Shown one piece after another: positions 49,841-58,339 of a DNA stretch of 58,339 bases. Position 1 is the stretch's first letter; each line of letters begins with the position of its first letter. The stretch comes from Chlorobi bacterium Chlorobi_1 (GTDB lineage: Bacteria > Bacteroidota > Chlorobiia > Chlorobiales > Chlorobiaceae), in assembly GCA_900299075.1 (NCBI GenBank), contig OMIK01000004.1:1-58339 (forward strand), in the 5' to 3' direction. A program made the position numbers and the translations under genes. The notes beneath the pieces were generated by a model. That model made no database searches, was not told the origin of the DNA, and saw only the letters and a list, made by a program, of their open reading frames with translations.

Positions 49841-50244
49841 TTGGTGGCCTCCATGGGCGAAACGTGGCAGTTCCAGCAGGTCGGCTTGACGTTGGCGTAC
49901 TCGTGGCACATGAAGCAGAACATCGGGTTCGATGCGTGGCAGCCGAGGCAGGTGTTCAGGCTCTTGTCGAAATGCCTCCCGTCGGAGGTGACATGCGTGC
50001 GGTTGCCTTCACGGACCGAGTCGTGGCGCCACTTGTTCAGGAGCTGCATGTGGTGCGACTTCATCCACTCGGCCGATGCGACGCACCTGGTGCTGTCGAT
50101 CGCCACCGGCGCCGCCGCCCGAGCGGCGACTGCCGCGCGGGCGGACGAAGGGCCGCCATGGACCGACTGCATGAAAAACCAGGCTGCAACGAACATGGCG
50201 ACGGCGATCAGGAGGGCGTACATTGCCTGGATCCGGTTATTCAT
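49837..50244 (-). CDS. dsrJ: DsrJ, triheme cytochrome c
   Basis: 135 residues. One N-terminal TM anchor (about 8-26) is followed by an Ala-rich linker. The heme motifs CLGCH (99-103), CFMCH (110-114) and CWNCH (123-127) follow. Cys54 in [10 protein letters not shown] lies at the place of the unusual cysteine heme ligand reported for Allochromatium DsrJ. The periplasmic hemes receive or deliver electrons for DsrMK. It overlaps dsrK by 8 bases. Confidence 0.96.
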   Translation of the reverse strand: MNNRIQAMYALLIAVAMFVAAWFFMQSVHGGPSSARAAVAARAAAPVAIDSTRCVASAEWMKSHHMQLLNKWRHDSVREGNRTHVTSDGRHFDKSLNTCLGCHASNPMFCFMCHEYANVKPTCWNCHVSPMEATK

Positions 50245-51889
50245 CGTCGTCCTCCTCTTCGAATCCGGCCATGGTGTTCTCCCTCAGGTCGACGGTGCGC
50301 CTCTTCTCCCCCGGCATCACCAGGGCGTTGCCGACCAGCTCGTGCAGGCCGTAGACCGAGACGCCGGGGTTCCAGTAGCGCATGAGCGCCGGCAGGCTGG
50401 CGCGGTCGATGGCGCAGATGGTGACGAGCGAATCGACCTGGTGCTTCTCGCGGACGTGCCGCACGGCAGCCGCCCTCGGCAGGCCGCCCCGCATGCGCAT
50501 CTCCATGTACTCCTCGGCGTTGATGCCGCTGCCGGAGCCGCAGCAGAAGGTCTGCTCCCTGATGGTGTTTTCGGGCATTTCGTGGAAGGTGTTGCACACC
50601 TTGTTCAGGATGTAGCGCGGCTCCTCGAACATGCCCATGCCTCGGGCGACGTTGCAGGAGTCGTGGAAGGTGGTCTTCAGGTGGTCGTTGCGCGACGGAT
50701 CGAGCTTGAGCTTGCCGTTGTGGATCAGGTCGGCCGTGAATTCGGCGATGTGCACCATCTTGGTGGCGGCCGCATTGGTGAACTTCGTCCCGGTGATCGG
50801 GGAGACCGGCTTCTCGAGGAAGTCGGCCGGGCCGTTCATGGTGCTCATGTACTGGTGCACGACGCGCCACATGTGGCCGCATTCGCCACCCAGCAGCCAC
50901 TTGACCTTCAGCCGCTCGGCCTCATGGTACATCTTGGCGTTCAGCTTCTTCATCATGTCGCCCGAGGTGAACATGCCGAAGTTGCCGCCCTCCGAGGCGT
51001 AGGTGCTGATGGTGTAGTCGAGGCCGATGTGGTGGAAGAGCAGCAGGTAACCCATCATCGTATAGACGCCGGGATCGCCGAAGACGTCGCCCGACGGGGT
51101 GATGAACAGCACCTCGGCCCCCTTGCGGTTGAAGGTGGGGTTCACCTTGATGCCGGTCAGCTCCTCGATGTCGTCGACCAGCGACTCGACGTTCTGCACG
51201 AAGGTGTGCGGCTCGATGCCGAGGTGGTTGCCGGTGCGGTTGCAGTTGGCGACCGGAGCCAGGATCCAGTTGTTGTTCACGCCGATACGGTTGAGCAGGT
51301 CCCTGACCACCATGGTCATCTCGGCCGTGTCGATGCCCAGCGGGCAGAACACGGAACAGCGGCGGCACTCGGTGCACTGGTAGTAGAACATGTGCCACTC
51401 CTTGACCACCTCCTTGGTCAGCCTCCTCGAACCGGAGAACCCTTTGAGGATCTTCTCGGCGAGCGGGAAGTCGTTGCGGTAGACCGAACGGAGCATCTCA
51501 GCCCGGACCACCGGCATGTTGCGGGGCTCGCCGGTGCCGAGGAAGAAGTGGCACTTGTCGGCGCAGGCGCCGCAGCGGACGCACGAGTCGAGGTAGAGCT
51601 TCAGCGAGCGGGACTTCTTGAGCCACTCCTGCAGCCCCTCCTTGATGGTCTTCTCCCAGCCGGCCGGCAGCAGCCAGTCGTCGTCGGTGGCGGCCCATTT
51701 CCGCGGGTTCGGGAAGCCGAGCTCCTGGAGCACCTCGGGCTTGGCCGCGTGGCAGAAGTTGCCGTCGCGGAACTCGAAGGGCTCGTCCCACCAGTCGCCG
51801 TCGATGCGGGCGCCGGTCAGGAGGCTCTCCTGCTGCAGGATCCCTTTCGAGAGGTCCTCTTTTTTCGGTACGTATTTCGACATGGTCAC
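50237..51889 (-). CDS. dsrK: DsrK, cytoplasmic iron-sulfur (heterodisulfide reductase-like) subunit
   Basis: 550 residues related to Hdr[17 protein letters not shown] and [16 protein letters not shown] are two [4Fe-4S] sites. The CCG domain end ...[21 protein letters not shown] holds the noncubane-cluster type ligands. DsrK probably works on the DsrC trisulfide or disulfide in the cytoplasm and passes electrons through DsrM. It overlaps dsrM by 4 bases. Confidence 0.96.
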   Translation of the reverse strand: MTMSKYVPKKEDLSKGILQQESLLTGARIDGDWWDEPFEFRDGNFCHAAKPEVLQELGFPNPRKWAATDDDWLLPAGWEKTIKEGLQEWLKKSRSLKLYLDSCVRCGACADKCHFFLGTGEPRNMPVVRAEMLRSVYRNDFPLAEKILKGFSGSRRLTKEVVKEWHMFYYQCTECRRCSVFCPLGIDTAEMTMVVRDLLNRIGVNNNWILAPVANCNRTGNHLGIEPHTFVQNVESLVDDIEELTGIKVNPTFNRKGAEVLFITPSGDVFGDPGVYTMMGYLLLFHHIGLDYTISTYASEGGNFGMFTSGDMMKKLNAKMYHEAERLKVKWLLGGECGHMWRVVHQYMSTMNGPADFLEKPVSPITGTKFTNAAATKMVHIAEFTADLIHNGKLKLDPSRNDHLKTTFHDSCNVARGMGMFEEPRYILNKVCNTFHEMPENTIREQTFCCGSGSGINAEEYMEMRMRGGLPRAAAVRHVREKHQVDSLVTICAIDRASLPALMRYWNPGVSVYGLHELVGNALVMPGEKRRTVDLRENTMAGFEEEDDDE

Positions 51890-52884
51890 TCCTTTTCGAG
51901 CGGCAGGTTTGCCTTCCTCATCTTTTCACGGTAGTCGTCCTCGTACTCCGCATAGGTCCTGAACTTGATCGGCTTGTTCCAGGGGTTGACGTGGCGCTTC
52001 TCGCGGCTGTTGTTGCAGAGGTTCCTGGTCGGGCTCAGGAAGATGGCGCCCATGTGCATGAGCTTGCTGAACGGCAGGTAGGCCATCAGCACCGAGACCA
52101 GGAAGAGGTGCACGTAGAAGATCGGGCCGATCGTGCCCGGGACGGGGTCGAACGACAGCTGCGCCAGGTTCAGGGCCAGCGCCTTCACGGTCATGATGTC
52201 GACCTTGTCAAGGTAGCGCATCGAGACGCCCGCGGCGGCGATCGCGCCGATGAGCAGCAGCGGGAAGTAGTCGGTCGGCAGCGAGAGGGCGCTCAGCTTG
52301 GCGTCGCGCAGCCTCCTGGCGAACAGGAAGGTGACGGCGGAGAGCACCACCGCGTCGGTCATGTAGAACGCCGGCAGCGTCAGTTCGATGAAGCGGTCTG
52401 CCGCCTCGATCGGCACGACCAGGCCCGGAAGTTCGGTGAAGAAGAAGCGGGTATGCCGGAGCACGATGACCAGCAGCGACCAGTGGAAGGCGAGCCCGCC
52501 CATCCAGAGCCACTTGCTCGAGGCGAAGGTGAACGACGGCCCCTCGCGCAGCTCCGCCTTCGTGTTCCTGAAGAGCGAGCGGAAGAGGAACACCTCCAGC
52601 AGCACCCGGACCCAGGCCTGCAGTGGCGTGGCCGGGCTGTCGAGGCGGCTGTAGGGGATCCAGTCGAGCGATTTCTCCTGGCCGGCGGTCGTGGTGATGC
52701 GGAAGGGCACCGGCCGCTTCAGCCAGTCGAACAGGCGGTACAGGAAGCCCAGGAGGAAGAGCGCCGCGGCCGCATAGGGAATCGCGACGCCGAACAGGTA
52801 CTGCTGGCCGGCCATGGTCACGCCGAGATAGGGGATGGCCGCCAGGAGGGCGACCATCACGACAGGGATGAGCACTTTTTTCAT
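51886..52884 (-). CDS. dsrM: DsrM, b-type heme membrane subunit
   Basis: 332 residues, NarI-like with five or six TM segments, including the His-bearing helices LWMGGLAFHWSLLVIVLRHTRFFF and GTIGPIFYVHLFLVSVLMAYLPFSKLMHMGAIF that supply heme b ligands. It forms the DsrMK core. The dsrT stop overlaps its start by 4 bases. Confidence 0.95.
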   Translation of the reverse strand: MKKVLIPVVMVALLAAIPYLGVTMAGQQYLFGVAIPYAAAALFLLGFLYRLFDWLKRPVPFRITTTAGQEKSLDWIPYSRLDSPATPLQAWVRVLLEVFLFRSLFRNTKAELREGPSFTFASSKWLWMGGLAFHWSLLVIVLRHTRFFFTELPGLVVPIEAADRFIELTLPAFYMTDAVVLSAVTFLFARRLRDAKLSALSLPTDYFPLLLIGAIAAAGVSMRYLDKVDIMTVKALALNLAQLSFDPVPGTIGPIFYVHLFLVSVLMAYLPFSKLMHMGAIFLSPTRNLCNNSREKRHVNPWNKPIKFRTYAEYEDDYREKMRKANLPLEKE

Positions 52885-53327
52885 GAAACGGCCCTCCGGA
52901 GCATCATGTGCATCTTGCGCTGGCTCTCCTCGACCTTCATGCGGTAGATGATCTCGCGGCTCTCCATGAACCGGTCGAACGCTTCGAGCTGCAGGAGCCC
53001 GACCCGCTGGCGGCAGGCCTCCGCGTCGGCCCGGTCACGGGCCACCCCGGCAAGGAGCTGCTCCAGCGTGCCGAACAGGGAGAGGGAGCGCGAGGGCGCC
53101 AGCGGCTGGATGGCGAGGAAGCGCGAAAGGCGCGCGATCCCCTCGCCGCACGTGCCGAGCTGCCCGTCGAAATCGTCGAGCACCATGGCCATGGCCCCCG
53201 AAAGGGTCGCTCCGGCCGGGCTCGAGGCGGACATGCCGCCCGTGAAGAGCTCGAGGCCGGCGGCTGTCCAGCGGTCGAGGAGCTCTTCGCGGTTCGAGGC
53301 GATGGTGCGTTGGCAGTCAGGTTTCAT
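52881..53327 (-). CDS. dsrT: DsrT, RsbRD N-terminal-like helical protein
   Basis: 148 residues, all-helical: SNREELLDRWTAAGLELF and a C-terminal EAFDRFMESREIIYRMKVEESQRKMH. The first part matches the RsbRD N-terminal globin-like domain. DsrT occurs in Chlorobi and in sulfate reducers between dsrH and dsrM; its role is not known. The start is the ATG at 53327 (MKPDCQRTIASN). Longer in-frame reading enters a low-complexity overlap with dsrH. Confidence 0.85.
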   Translation of the reverse strand: MKPDCQRTIASNREELLDRWTAAGLELFTGGMSASSPAGATLSGAMAMVLDDFDGQLGTCGEGIARLSRFLAIQPLAPSRSLSLFGTLEQLLAGVARDRADAEACRQRVGLLQLEAFDRFMESREIIYRMKVEESQRKMHMMLRRAVS

Positions 53328-53364
53328 CTTGGGATCCTTGATGGTTGCTGGTTCCGCGGTTGCA

Positions 53365-53658
53365 TCAGAGCCAGCTGTTGACCTGGTGCTTCTCCACGAG
53401 CGAGACGAAGCCCTGGTAGTCGACCGTCGAGACCCCTTCGTCCAGGCGGTCGATGCCGCGGGCTTCGAGGTCGGGGGAGAGGGCGTAGACCGGATTGCTC
53501 TCCATGACGGCACGGATCTTCTCCGCGAAACGGTTGCCGGCCTGGACGGCGTAGACGCCATCCTCGATGAACAGCACGGGATCGCCCGGCTGCAGGAACC
53601 TGAAGCAGGTCTCCATGGTGCCGTTCTCGAACGGAGATTTGTTGATCGTATGCAGCAT
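53365..53658 (-). CDS. dsrH: DsrH, sulfur-relay subunit (TusB-like)
   Basis: 97 residues. PGDPVLFIEDGVYAV is the DsrH/TusB core. Cys18 (METCFRF) is near the position of the Cys20 reported for the Allochromatium protein. It forms the DsrE2F2H2 hexamer. It lies 125 bases after dsrF because of an inserted inverted repeat. Confidence 0.93.
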   Translation of the reverse strand: MLHTINKSPFENGTMETCFRFLQPGDPVLFIEDGVYAVQAGNRFAEKIRAVMESNPVYALSPDLEARGIDRLDEGVSTVDYQGFVSLVEKHQVNSWL

Positions 53659-53681
53659 GATGCTATTGGATAATTTATAAC

Positions 53682-53769
53682 GGATAATGGTTAATGGATA
53701 ATGAAAGATGGAGAGTGGCGAGCTGGCCTTGTGATGAGTTCATCGTCATCATTATCCATTGTCCATTAT
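53682..53769. repeat. 22-base inverted repeat in the dsrF-dsrH gap
   Basis: Bases 53682-53703 and 53748-53769 are reverse complements of each other at 20 of 22 positions (core ATGGATAATGA / TCATTATCCAT), with a 44-base spacer. Further partial copies of the GATAATGG/CCATTGTC unit extend to about 53782. The tract is AT-rich and unlike its GC-rich neighbours. It resembles the widespread AATGGATAATGG intergenic repeats and could fold into a long hairpin within the dsr mRNA. Confidence 0.75.
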
Positions 53770-53783
53770 CAATTGTCCATTGT

Positions 53784-54155
53784 TCAGTGGTGGATGACGA
53801 CGTCCTGAGCGGCCATGAGGCGGCCGATCCCCGAGGAGTCCATCACCTCGACGTCGACCAGCAGGTCCTCTTCGGTGAGCCCGCGCTCCTCGAGCGAGGC
53901 ACGGTCGACATAGAGCTTCTCGACATCGTAGCCGTCGAGCGCCATGAAGGTCTTGGCGAACCCCTTGATGCCGATGCCCCCCGTCTCCTGGCCCTTCTTC
54001 AGGGCGTAGACGCCGTCGCCGATGAAGGCGACCGACAGGTCCTGCTCGTAGGCGGCCATGATGAGGATCATCTCCAGCCCTTCGTAGGTGTAGATGGTGC
54101 CGTGCGGCGCATGGCGCAGCACGTGCATGATCTTCCTGATGTTCGTGTCTCCCAT
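53784..54155 (-). CDS. dsrF: DsrF, sulfur-relay subunit (TusC-like)
   Basis: 123 residues, DsrF/TusC family: KIMHVLRHAPHGTIYTYEGLEMILIMAAYEQDLSVAFIGDGVYAL. No cysteine is present anywhere, so it is structural rather than a sulfur carrier. It starts 4 bases after dsrE. Confidence 0.94.
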   Translation of the reverse strand: MGDTNIRKIMHVLRHAPHGTIYTYEGLEMILIMAAYEQDLSVAFIGDGVYALKKGQETGGIGIKGFAKTFMALDGYDVEKLYVDRASLEERGLTEEDLLVDVEVMDSSGIGRLMAAQDVVIHH

Positions 54156-54159
54156 GGGT

Positions 54160-54519
54160 TCAGTCTCCGAAAGTGACCAGGCGGTCGTTGCGGATAGCGA
54201 TGTCGGTCAGCGTGCCCAGGCCGGTGATGCCGCTCCCCTCGATGAGGATCTCGTCGGCGATGCCGCGCCGCTTCGATGCGGCGATGCAGGCGAGCACCTC
54301 GACGCCGTGCTTCCTGCTGAGCTCGCTCCAGCGGGCGCCGATGTTGCGGTCGTCCTGCGGCGGATCGGAGAGTTTGGTCACATTGGTCACGCCGTCGTTG
54401 TAGAGGAACACGGCATCGACCTTGTGGCCCATGGCGATGGCCGCTTCGGCGAACTTGTATGCCGTATCGGAGGCCTGGTGGTTGTACGGCCCCTCCTTGA
54501 GCAGAATTCCGATATTCAC
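54160..54519 (-). CDS. dsrE: DsrE, sulfur-relay subunit (TusD-like)
   Basis: 119 residues. MNIGILLKEGPYNHQASDTAYKFAEAAIAMGHKV is the TusD-type start. Cys78 (VLACIAASKRRG) corresponds to the sulfur-carrying Cys78 of Allochromatium DsrE. With DsrF and DsrH it passes persulfide to DsrC. The gap to dsrU is 33 bases. Confidence 0.95.
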   Translation of the reverse strand: MNIGILLKEGPYNHQASDTAYKFAEAAIAMGHKVDAVFLYNDGVTNVTKLSDPPQDDRNIGARWSELSRKHGVEVLACIAASKRRGIADEILIEGSGITGLGTLTDIAIRNDRLVTFGD

Positions 54520-54552
54520 GTTCGTTCCGGTTTTCGTTGGTATTGGTGCCGC

Positions 54553-54918
54553 CTATGCCGCCTGCGCTGCCATGAAGGCATCGTAGAGCGGCCGCCAGGT
54601 CTTCGCCTGTGCATGGAACGGCAGTTCGATATACTGGCAGAAGTAGAGGGCGTTGCCGGCGGCCTTCAGGTCGCCGCGCCGCAGCGCCTCGAGCGCCCTG
54701 CGCCCCCAGTCGGCCGTATCGGTGCCGGCGAGCCGGACCTGGAGCCAGTAGTTCACCGCCTCGTCGCGGTAGACCGCGGTCTTCGGCAGGTCAACGGCCG
54801 CCTTCAGGTTCGGCACCTCGACGTTGCGCACGCCGAAGGTGGCCGGCCATCCGGCCTCATGCCAGCGGGTGCTCGCCTCGACCGCCGCTTCGACCCTGCT
54901 GATCATCTCGTCCGTCAT
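54553..54918 (-). CDS. dsrU: DsrU, conserved protein of unknown function
   Basis: 121 residues between dsrL and dsrE, the position named dsrU in Chlorobi. No motif is recognised. The protein is hydrophilic and helical (EAVNYWLQVRLAGTDTADWGRRALEALRRGDLKAAGNALYFCQYIELPFHAQ), with a Trp-rich N-terminal part and one Cys. No signal peptide or TM. It may assist DsrL or sulfur relay. Confidence 0.85.
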   Translation of the reverse strand: MTDEMISRVEAAVEASTRWHEAGWPATFGVRNVEVPNLKAAVDLPKTAVYRDEAVNYWLQVRLAGTDTADWGRRALEALRRGDLKAAGNALYFCQYIELPFHAQAKTWRPLYDAFMAAQAA

Positions 54919-54958
54919 TCGATCTCTCCTCGTCTGGATTTTCTGGTTCCTGGTACCT

Positions 54959-56695
54959 TTACAGTCCGTCGCCCATGCCCATCTGGATGTAGCCCGAGGG
55001 GCAGACCAGCGAGCAGATATGGCAACCGACGCACTTCGAATAGTGGGTATAGACCTTCTCGCCGATCGGGTTCTCGCGGAAGCGCGAGATCGCCTCCTGC
55101 GGGCAGAAGGAGACGCACTGCTTGCAGTCGAAGCAGAGGCCGCAGCTCATGCAACGGCTCGACTCGCCCTTCACCTGCGCCTCGTCGAGGGCCTGCAGCA
55201 GCTCGTCGTGGTTGCCGACCACCACCTCCGGCTCGACGCTCCCGCGCCGGGCCTGGGGCACCGGCAGGAAGTAGAGGATGTCCTGCTTCTGCACCTTGGT
55301 GATCTCGCGGTAGCCCGTCTCCGGCATCTGCTCCCCTTTCAGGAAAGCGTCGATCGCCTCGGCGGCCTTGCGGCCGTGGCCGACGGCGGTCGTGATGAGG
55401 TCGACCTTGATGGCGTCGCCGCCACCGAAGAGCTTCTCGCGGCCGGGGATCCGGTAGTTGCGGTCCACCTTGAGCCATGCGGCGCCGTTGACGATCCCCT
55501 CGAACCCCTGCATGTCGGTCGTCTGGCCGATGGCGGCGACCACCATGTCGCACTCGATGTCGAAGGTCTCCCCGGTGCTCTTGTAGCGCAGGAAGGGGAT
55601 CGGGGAGTTCCATCCCTCTTCGCCTTTCTGCTTTTTCTCCATCTTCGAACAGCGGAGGCCGGTCACCCCCGAAGCTCCACCCAGCACCTCGGCCGTACCG
55701 GCCAGGAAGTGCATCTCCGCCCCTTCGCGGGCAGCGTCGTCGAACTCGTTCTCGAAGCAGGCCATCTCCCCGCGCGGTACGCCGGAGACCACGGCAGCCT
55801 GCGACCCGAGGCGGAGGGCAAGCCTGGCCACGTCCATGGCCACGTTGCCGTCGCCGATGACCACGACCTTCTTCCCGACGGGGATGTCGTCGCCCAGCAC
55901 CTCGTAGCTCCTGAGGAACTCGATGGCGTTGGTCGCCCCCGGGGTGCCCTCGAATCCGGGAACCGGCAGGCCGCGCCCCTGCTGGGCGCCGACGCCGACG
56001 AACACGGCGTCGTACTCTGCTTCGAGCTGTTCGAGCGTCACGTCGCGGCCGACCCTGGTCCCCATCCTCGTCTCGATGCCGAGCTCCAGGATGCGGCCGA
56101 TCTCGGCCTCGAGCACCTTGCGGTCGACGCGGTAGCCCATGATGCCGTAGAGCACCATGCCGCCGAGCCTCTCGTTGGCATCGAAAAGGGTGACCGCATG
56201 GCCGCGGCGGCGCAGCTGGTAGGCTGCGGAGAGGCCGGCGGGGCCGCCCCCGACCACGGCTACCCGCTTGCCCGTGCCGGGGCCCGCCCCGGGAAGCTTC
56301 AGCCCCTTTTCGATGGCGTAGTTGCCGATAGCGTGCTCGACGGCGTTGATGGCCACGCTCTCGTCGTGGGCGCCGCGGTTGCACTTGCCCTGGCAGGGGT
56401 GCGGGCAGATCCTGCCCATGACTGCCGGGAACGGGTTGGTGTCGACTGCCGTCTCCCACGCCGACCGCATCGGGTCGTCGGAGGGGTCGGTGCCGTTCAG
56501 GAAACGGTTGATGCCCCTGATATCCTCGCCCGCCGGGCACTCGGCCGTGCAGGGCGGGGTCTGGCGGACATAGATCGGGCATTTGTGGCTTTGATCCCCG
56601 AAGGCGACGATCTTGTCGGTTCCCGTCATCTCGCTGAACTCGGGGAACACGTAATCCATCGCAAAATCGAGGATCGGATTTGAATCTGCTCTCAT
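54959..56695 (-). CDS. dsrL: DsrL, NAD(P)H:acceptor iron-sulfur flavoprotein
   Basis: 578 residues, GltD-like. An N-terminal Cys-rich part (CTAECPAGEDIRGINRFLNG) precedes the FAD motif VAVVGGGPAGLSAAYQLRRRGHAVTLFD and the NAD(P) motif VVVIGDGNVAMDVARLALRLG. C-terminal ferredoxin motifs are CMSCGLCFDCKQCVSFCP and CVGCHICSLVCP. It takes electrons from reverse sulfite reductase DsrAB and gives NAD(P)H. The start is MRADSNPILDF at 56695; longer reading overlaps dsrB. It appears shorter than Allochromatium DsrL. Confidence 0.94.
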   Translation of the reverse strand: MRADSNPILDFAMDYVFPEFSEMTGTDKIVAFGDQSHKCPIYVRQTPPCTAECPAGEDIRGINRFLNGTDPSDDPMRSAWETAVDTNPFPAVMGRICPHPCQGKCNRGAHDESVAINAVEHAIGNYAIEKGLKLPGAGPGTGKRVAVVGGGPAGLSAAYQLRRRGHAVTLFDANERLGGMVLYGIMGYRVDRKVLEAEIGRILELGIETRMGTRVGRDVTLEQLEAEYDAVFVGVGAQQGRGLPVPGFEGTPGATNAIEFLRSYEVLGDDIPVGKKVVVIGDGNVAMDVARLALRLGSQAAVVSGVPRGEMACFENEFDDAAREGAEMHFLAGTAEVLGGASGVTGLRCSKMEKKQKGEEGWNSPIPFLRYKSTGETFDIECDMVVAAIGQTTDMQGFEGIVNGAAWLKVDRNYRIPGREKLFGGGDAIKVDLITTAVGHGRKAAEAIDAFLKGEQMPETGYREITKVQKQDILYFLPVPQARRGSVEPEVVVGNHDELLQALDEAQVKGESSRCMSCGLCFDCKQCVSFCPQEAISRFRENPIGEKVYTHYSKCVGCHICSLVCPSGYIQMGMGDGL

Positions 56696-56718
56696 GCGGT
56701 GCTCCTTTGGCGTTCGGC

Positions 56719-57798
56719 TTAGAATCGGATGTGGGCCGACTGGTTGAAGGTCGTCCTGGCGTGGCGGTAGCTGTCGATCATGTCCTCGTCGAACTTCAGG
56801 CCGGTCTCCTCGAAGAAGCGCTTCCAGCCGATACGGTTGATCCACTCGCCGATGCGCTCCCACGGGCGCCCACCCTCCTTGTAGGCGGTAAGGATGCGGC
56901 CGAGCACGTCGGTCACCTCCGGCCAGCGCGGCGGGTTGTTCGGCAGGTTGTGGGCCACGAGGCTCATCGTCGAAGGCTTCGTGCGGGCGTTGCTGTTCTT
57001 GCCGCCGACCCAGATGGCGAACTTGGAGTGCTCCGGATGGTTGATCTCCATCGCCGGGCAGGCGCCGAAGCAGGCCCCGCAGCAGATGCACTTCTTCTCG
57101 TCGACCATGAGCGTCTTCTTGCCGTCGACCACCGTCGGGCGGATCGCCGCCACCGGGCAGCGCGCAACGGCCTTCGGCAGCTCGCAGATGGTGGAGAGGT
57201 GCTCGTGGTTGATGCGCGGAGGGCGGGTGTGCTTGACCACGACGGCGATGTCCGCCTGGCCGCCGCAGTTGATGGCGCAGCAGGAGGTCGACAGGCGCAC
57301 CTTGTTGGGCATCTGCATGTCCTTGAACTCCTTGTAGACCGTGTCCATCATCGACTTCACCACACCGGAGGCGTCGGTCGCCGGGATGTCGCAGTGCAGC
57401 CACCCCTGGGTGTGGGCTACCGACGAGACGCACATGCCGGTGCCGCCGACCGGGAAGCCGAGCGACTCGAGTTCCCGGATCATCGGCTCGACATTGGCCT
57501 CGTTGGGGGTGAGGAATTCGACGTTGTTGCGCACCGTGAATCGCAGATAGCCGTCGCTGAACCTGTCGGCCACGTCGCAGAGGCGCCGGACCATGTCCAC
57601 CGTATCCTGGCGGGGCGTGCCGGCCCTGACGGTCCAGATGGTGTCGCCGCTTTCGGCGACATGCTTCAGGACCCCGGCTTTCGGGATCTCATGGTACTTC
57701 CACTTGCCGTAGTTCTTCCTGACGACCGGGTGCAGGGCCTCCTCGTAGGTATGGGGGCCGGACTCGATGGTCTTCCACGTTCTTTCCGGGCTGCTCAT
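56719..57798 (-). CDS. dsrB: Reverse dissimilatory sulfite reductase beta subunit
   Basis: 359 residues. TVRNNVEFLTPNEANVEPMI and GGTGMCVSSVAHTQGWLHCDIPATDAS are DsrB hallmarks. The siroheme/[4Fe-4S] region is STSCCAINCGGQADIAVV, and the ferredoxin insert is CICCGACFGACPAMEI. Together with DsrA it oxidises sulfur-level substrate to sulfite. It begins 79 bases after dsrA and ends 23 bases before dsrL. Confidence 0.97.
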   Translation of the reverse strand: MSSPERTWKTIESGPHTYEEALHPVVRKNYGKWKYHEIPKAGVLKHVAESGDTIWTVRAGTPRQDTVDMVRRLCDVADRFSDGYLRFTVRNNVEFLTPNEANVEPMIRELESLGFPVGGTGMCVSSVAHTQGWLHCDIPATDASGVVKSMMDTVYKEFKDMQMPNKVRLSTSCCAINCGGQADIAVVVKHTRPPRINHEHLSTICELPKAVARCPVAAIRPTVVDGKKTLMVDEKKCICCGACFGACPAMEINHPEHSKFAIWVGGKNSNARTKPSTMSLVAHNLPNNPPRWPEVTDVLGRILTAYKEGGRPWERIGEWINRIGWKRFFEETGLKFDEDMIDSYRHARTTFNQSAHIRF

Positions 57799-57877
57799 GC
57801 TCGTTCCTTTCGGTTTGGGCGCACCGCGGGCGTCACGTGGACGGAACCGCGGTACGGAGTTGGATATTCCTGGATGC

Positions 57878-58339
57878 TCAGTACTTGGCCTTGAAGTAGG
57901 GATTGTCCCTCGGACGCGATACCTGGTTGATGTCGTAGTCGATGCCGACCCCTTCGAGGAACTGCTTCAGGCCGACGCGCTCGATGGTCTCGCCGATGCG
58001 CTCGTGGTCGAGCCCGGCGTCGTCCCACCAGTCGATGATCCCCTCGATCTGCTCGATGAAGGCCTCGATATCCTCGTCCGACTCCATCTTCATGAAGGGG
58101 ATGATGAGCGAGCCCATGTTGACGCCGACCTTGAGGGTGTTCTTGCCGCCCATGAGGAGCGCGATGCCGCGGTCCTTTCCGGGGGAGAGCGCCTTCGGCA
58201 TGGCGTTGATGCAGTGCATGCAGCGGACGCAGTCGCGGGCCGAGATCTGCATGTCGCCATCCTTCATGGTGATGGCACGGGTCGGGCAGCGGGTGATGAC
58301 GTTGTTGACCAGGGCGTCCATGCCCTTCTGGTCGATCCA
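57878..58339 (-). CDS. dsrA: Reverse dissimilatory sulfite reductase alpha subunit, C-terminal part (partial)
   Basis: The last 153 residues of DsrA; the start lies beyond the right edge. The ferredoxin insert part CPTRAITMKDGDMQISARDCVRCMHCINAMP and the end motif LLMGGKNTLKVGVNMGSLIIPF are diagnostic. The alpha/beta pair holds siroheme. The end window reads WIDQKGMDAL in frame. Confidence 0.97.
   Translation of the reverse strand, partial: WIDQKGMDALVNNVITRCPTRAITMKDGDMQISARDCVRCMHCINAMPKALSPGKDRGIALLMGGKNTLKVGVNMGSLIIPFMKMESDEDIEAFIEQIEGIIDWWDDAGLDHERIGETIERVGLKQFLEGVGIDYDINQVSRPRDNPYFKAKY

Overview
The window is a GC-rich chromosomal segment from a green sulfur bacterium (Chlorobiaceae, Chlorobium/Chlorobaculum-like). 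The main reason is the dsr gene order at the right end. Read from the right edge on the minus strand it is dsrA (partial), dsrB, dsrL, dsrU, dsrE, dsrF, dsrH, dsrT, dsrM, dsrK, dsrJ, dsrO, dsrP, dsrV, dsrW, the arrangement known from Chlorobi. Supporting evidence is a sulfide:quinone oxidoreductase, a cytoplasmic SoeA-type molybdoenzyme whose iron-sulfur and membrane subunits are fused, an atpDC pair apart from the other ATP synthase genes, and ArsA-type ATPase and indolepyruvate oxidoreductase genes. No species is assigned.

Layout. 1-10.7 kb is mostly housekeeping: glmS (partial), pyrF, ftsH, acylphosphatase, tRNA-Val, dxr, rseP, prfA, a lipid-binding-like protein, a K+ channel and a nitroreductase. 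10.7-14.4 kb (minus strand) holds two CPBP membrane proteases, a 52-residue protein and sulfide:quinone reductase. 14.7-21.3 kb (plus strand) holds an ArsA-like ATPase, the iorA-iorB-paaK-ACT cassette for aryl 2-oxoacid/aryl-CoA metabolism, and an aminotransferase. 21.4-28.2 kb is a regulated efflux island: a GAF-GAF-AAA+-Fis sigma-54 activator diverges from tolC-usp-emrA-emrB, and a textbook -24/-12 promoter lies in front of tolC. 28.3-30.4 kb carries a second MFS exporter and an acetate/succinate-type transporter.

30.4-37.3 kb (minus) is a sulfite module: soeBC fusion, soeA, TauE/SafE exporter, a small membrane protein and a DsrE2-type sulfur carrier. 37.9-41 kb has dodecin, GTP-PEP carboxykinase, a secreted thioredoxin-like protein and tRNA-Thr. 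41.1-45 kb has atpD-atpC, LD-carboxypeptidase, clpS and an integral membrane protein with the layout of Pyr4-type terpene cyclases. 45-58.3 kb is the dsr operon. Its last gene overlaps dsrW by 4 bases and encodes an exported metallo-beta-lactamase-fold protein that lacks half of the usual zinc ligands.

How it fits together. SQR oxidises sulfide to sulfur or polysulfide. DsrEFH, and perhaps DsrE2, carry sulfur as persulfide. DsrAB with DsrL, and the DsrMKJOP membrane complex, oxidise it to sulfite. DsrV and DsrW supply siroheme. SoeA/SoeBC can oxidise sulfite to sulfate in the cytoplasm, and TauE can move sulfite or a related anion across the membrane. Thus most of the sulfide-to-sulfate pathway lies in this one window.

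The observations most worth checking are the sigma-54 efflux island, the degenerate MBL gene coupled to dsrW, the inverted repeat inside the dsr operon, the Pyr4-like membrane protein and the 52-residue partner of sqr.
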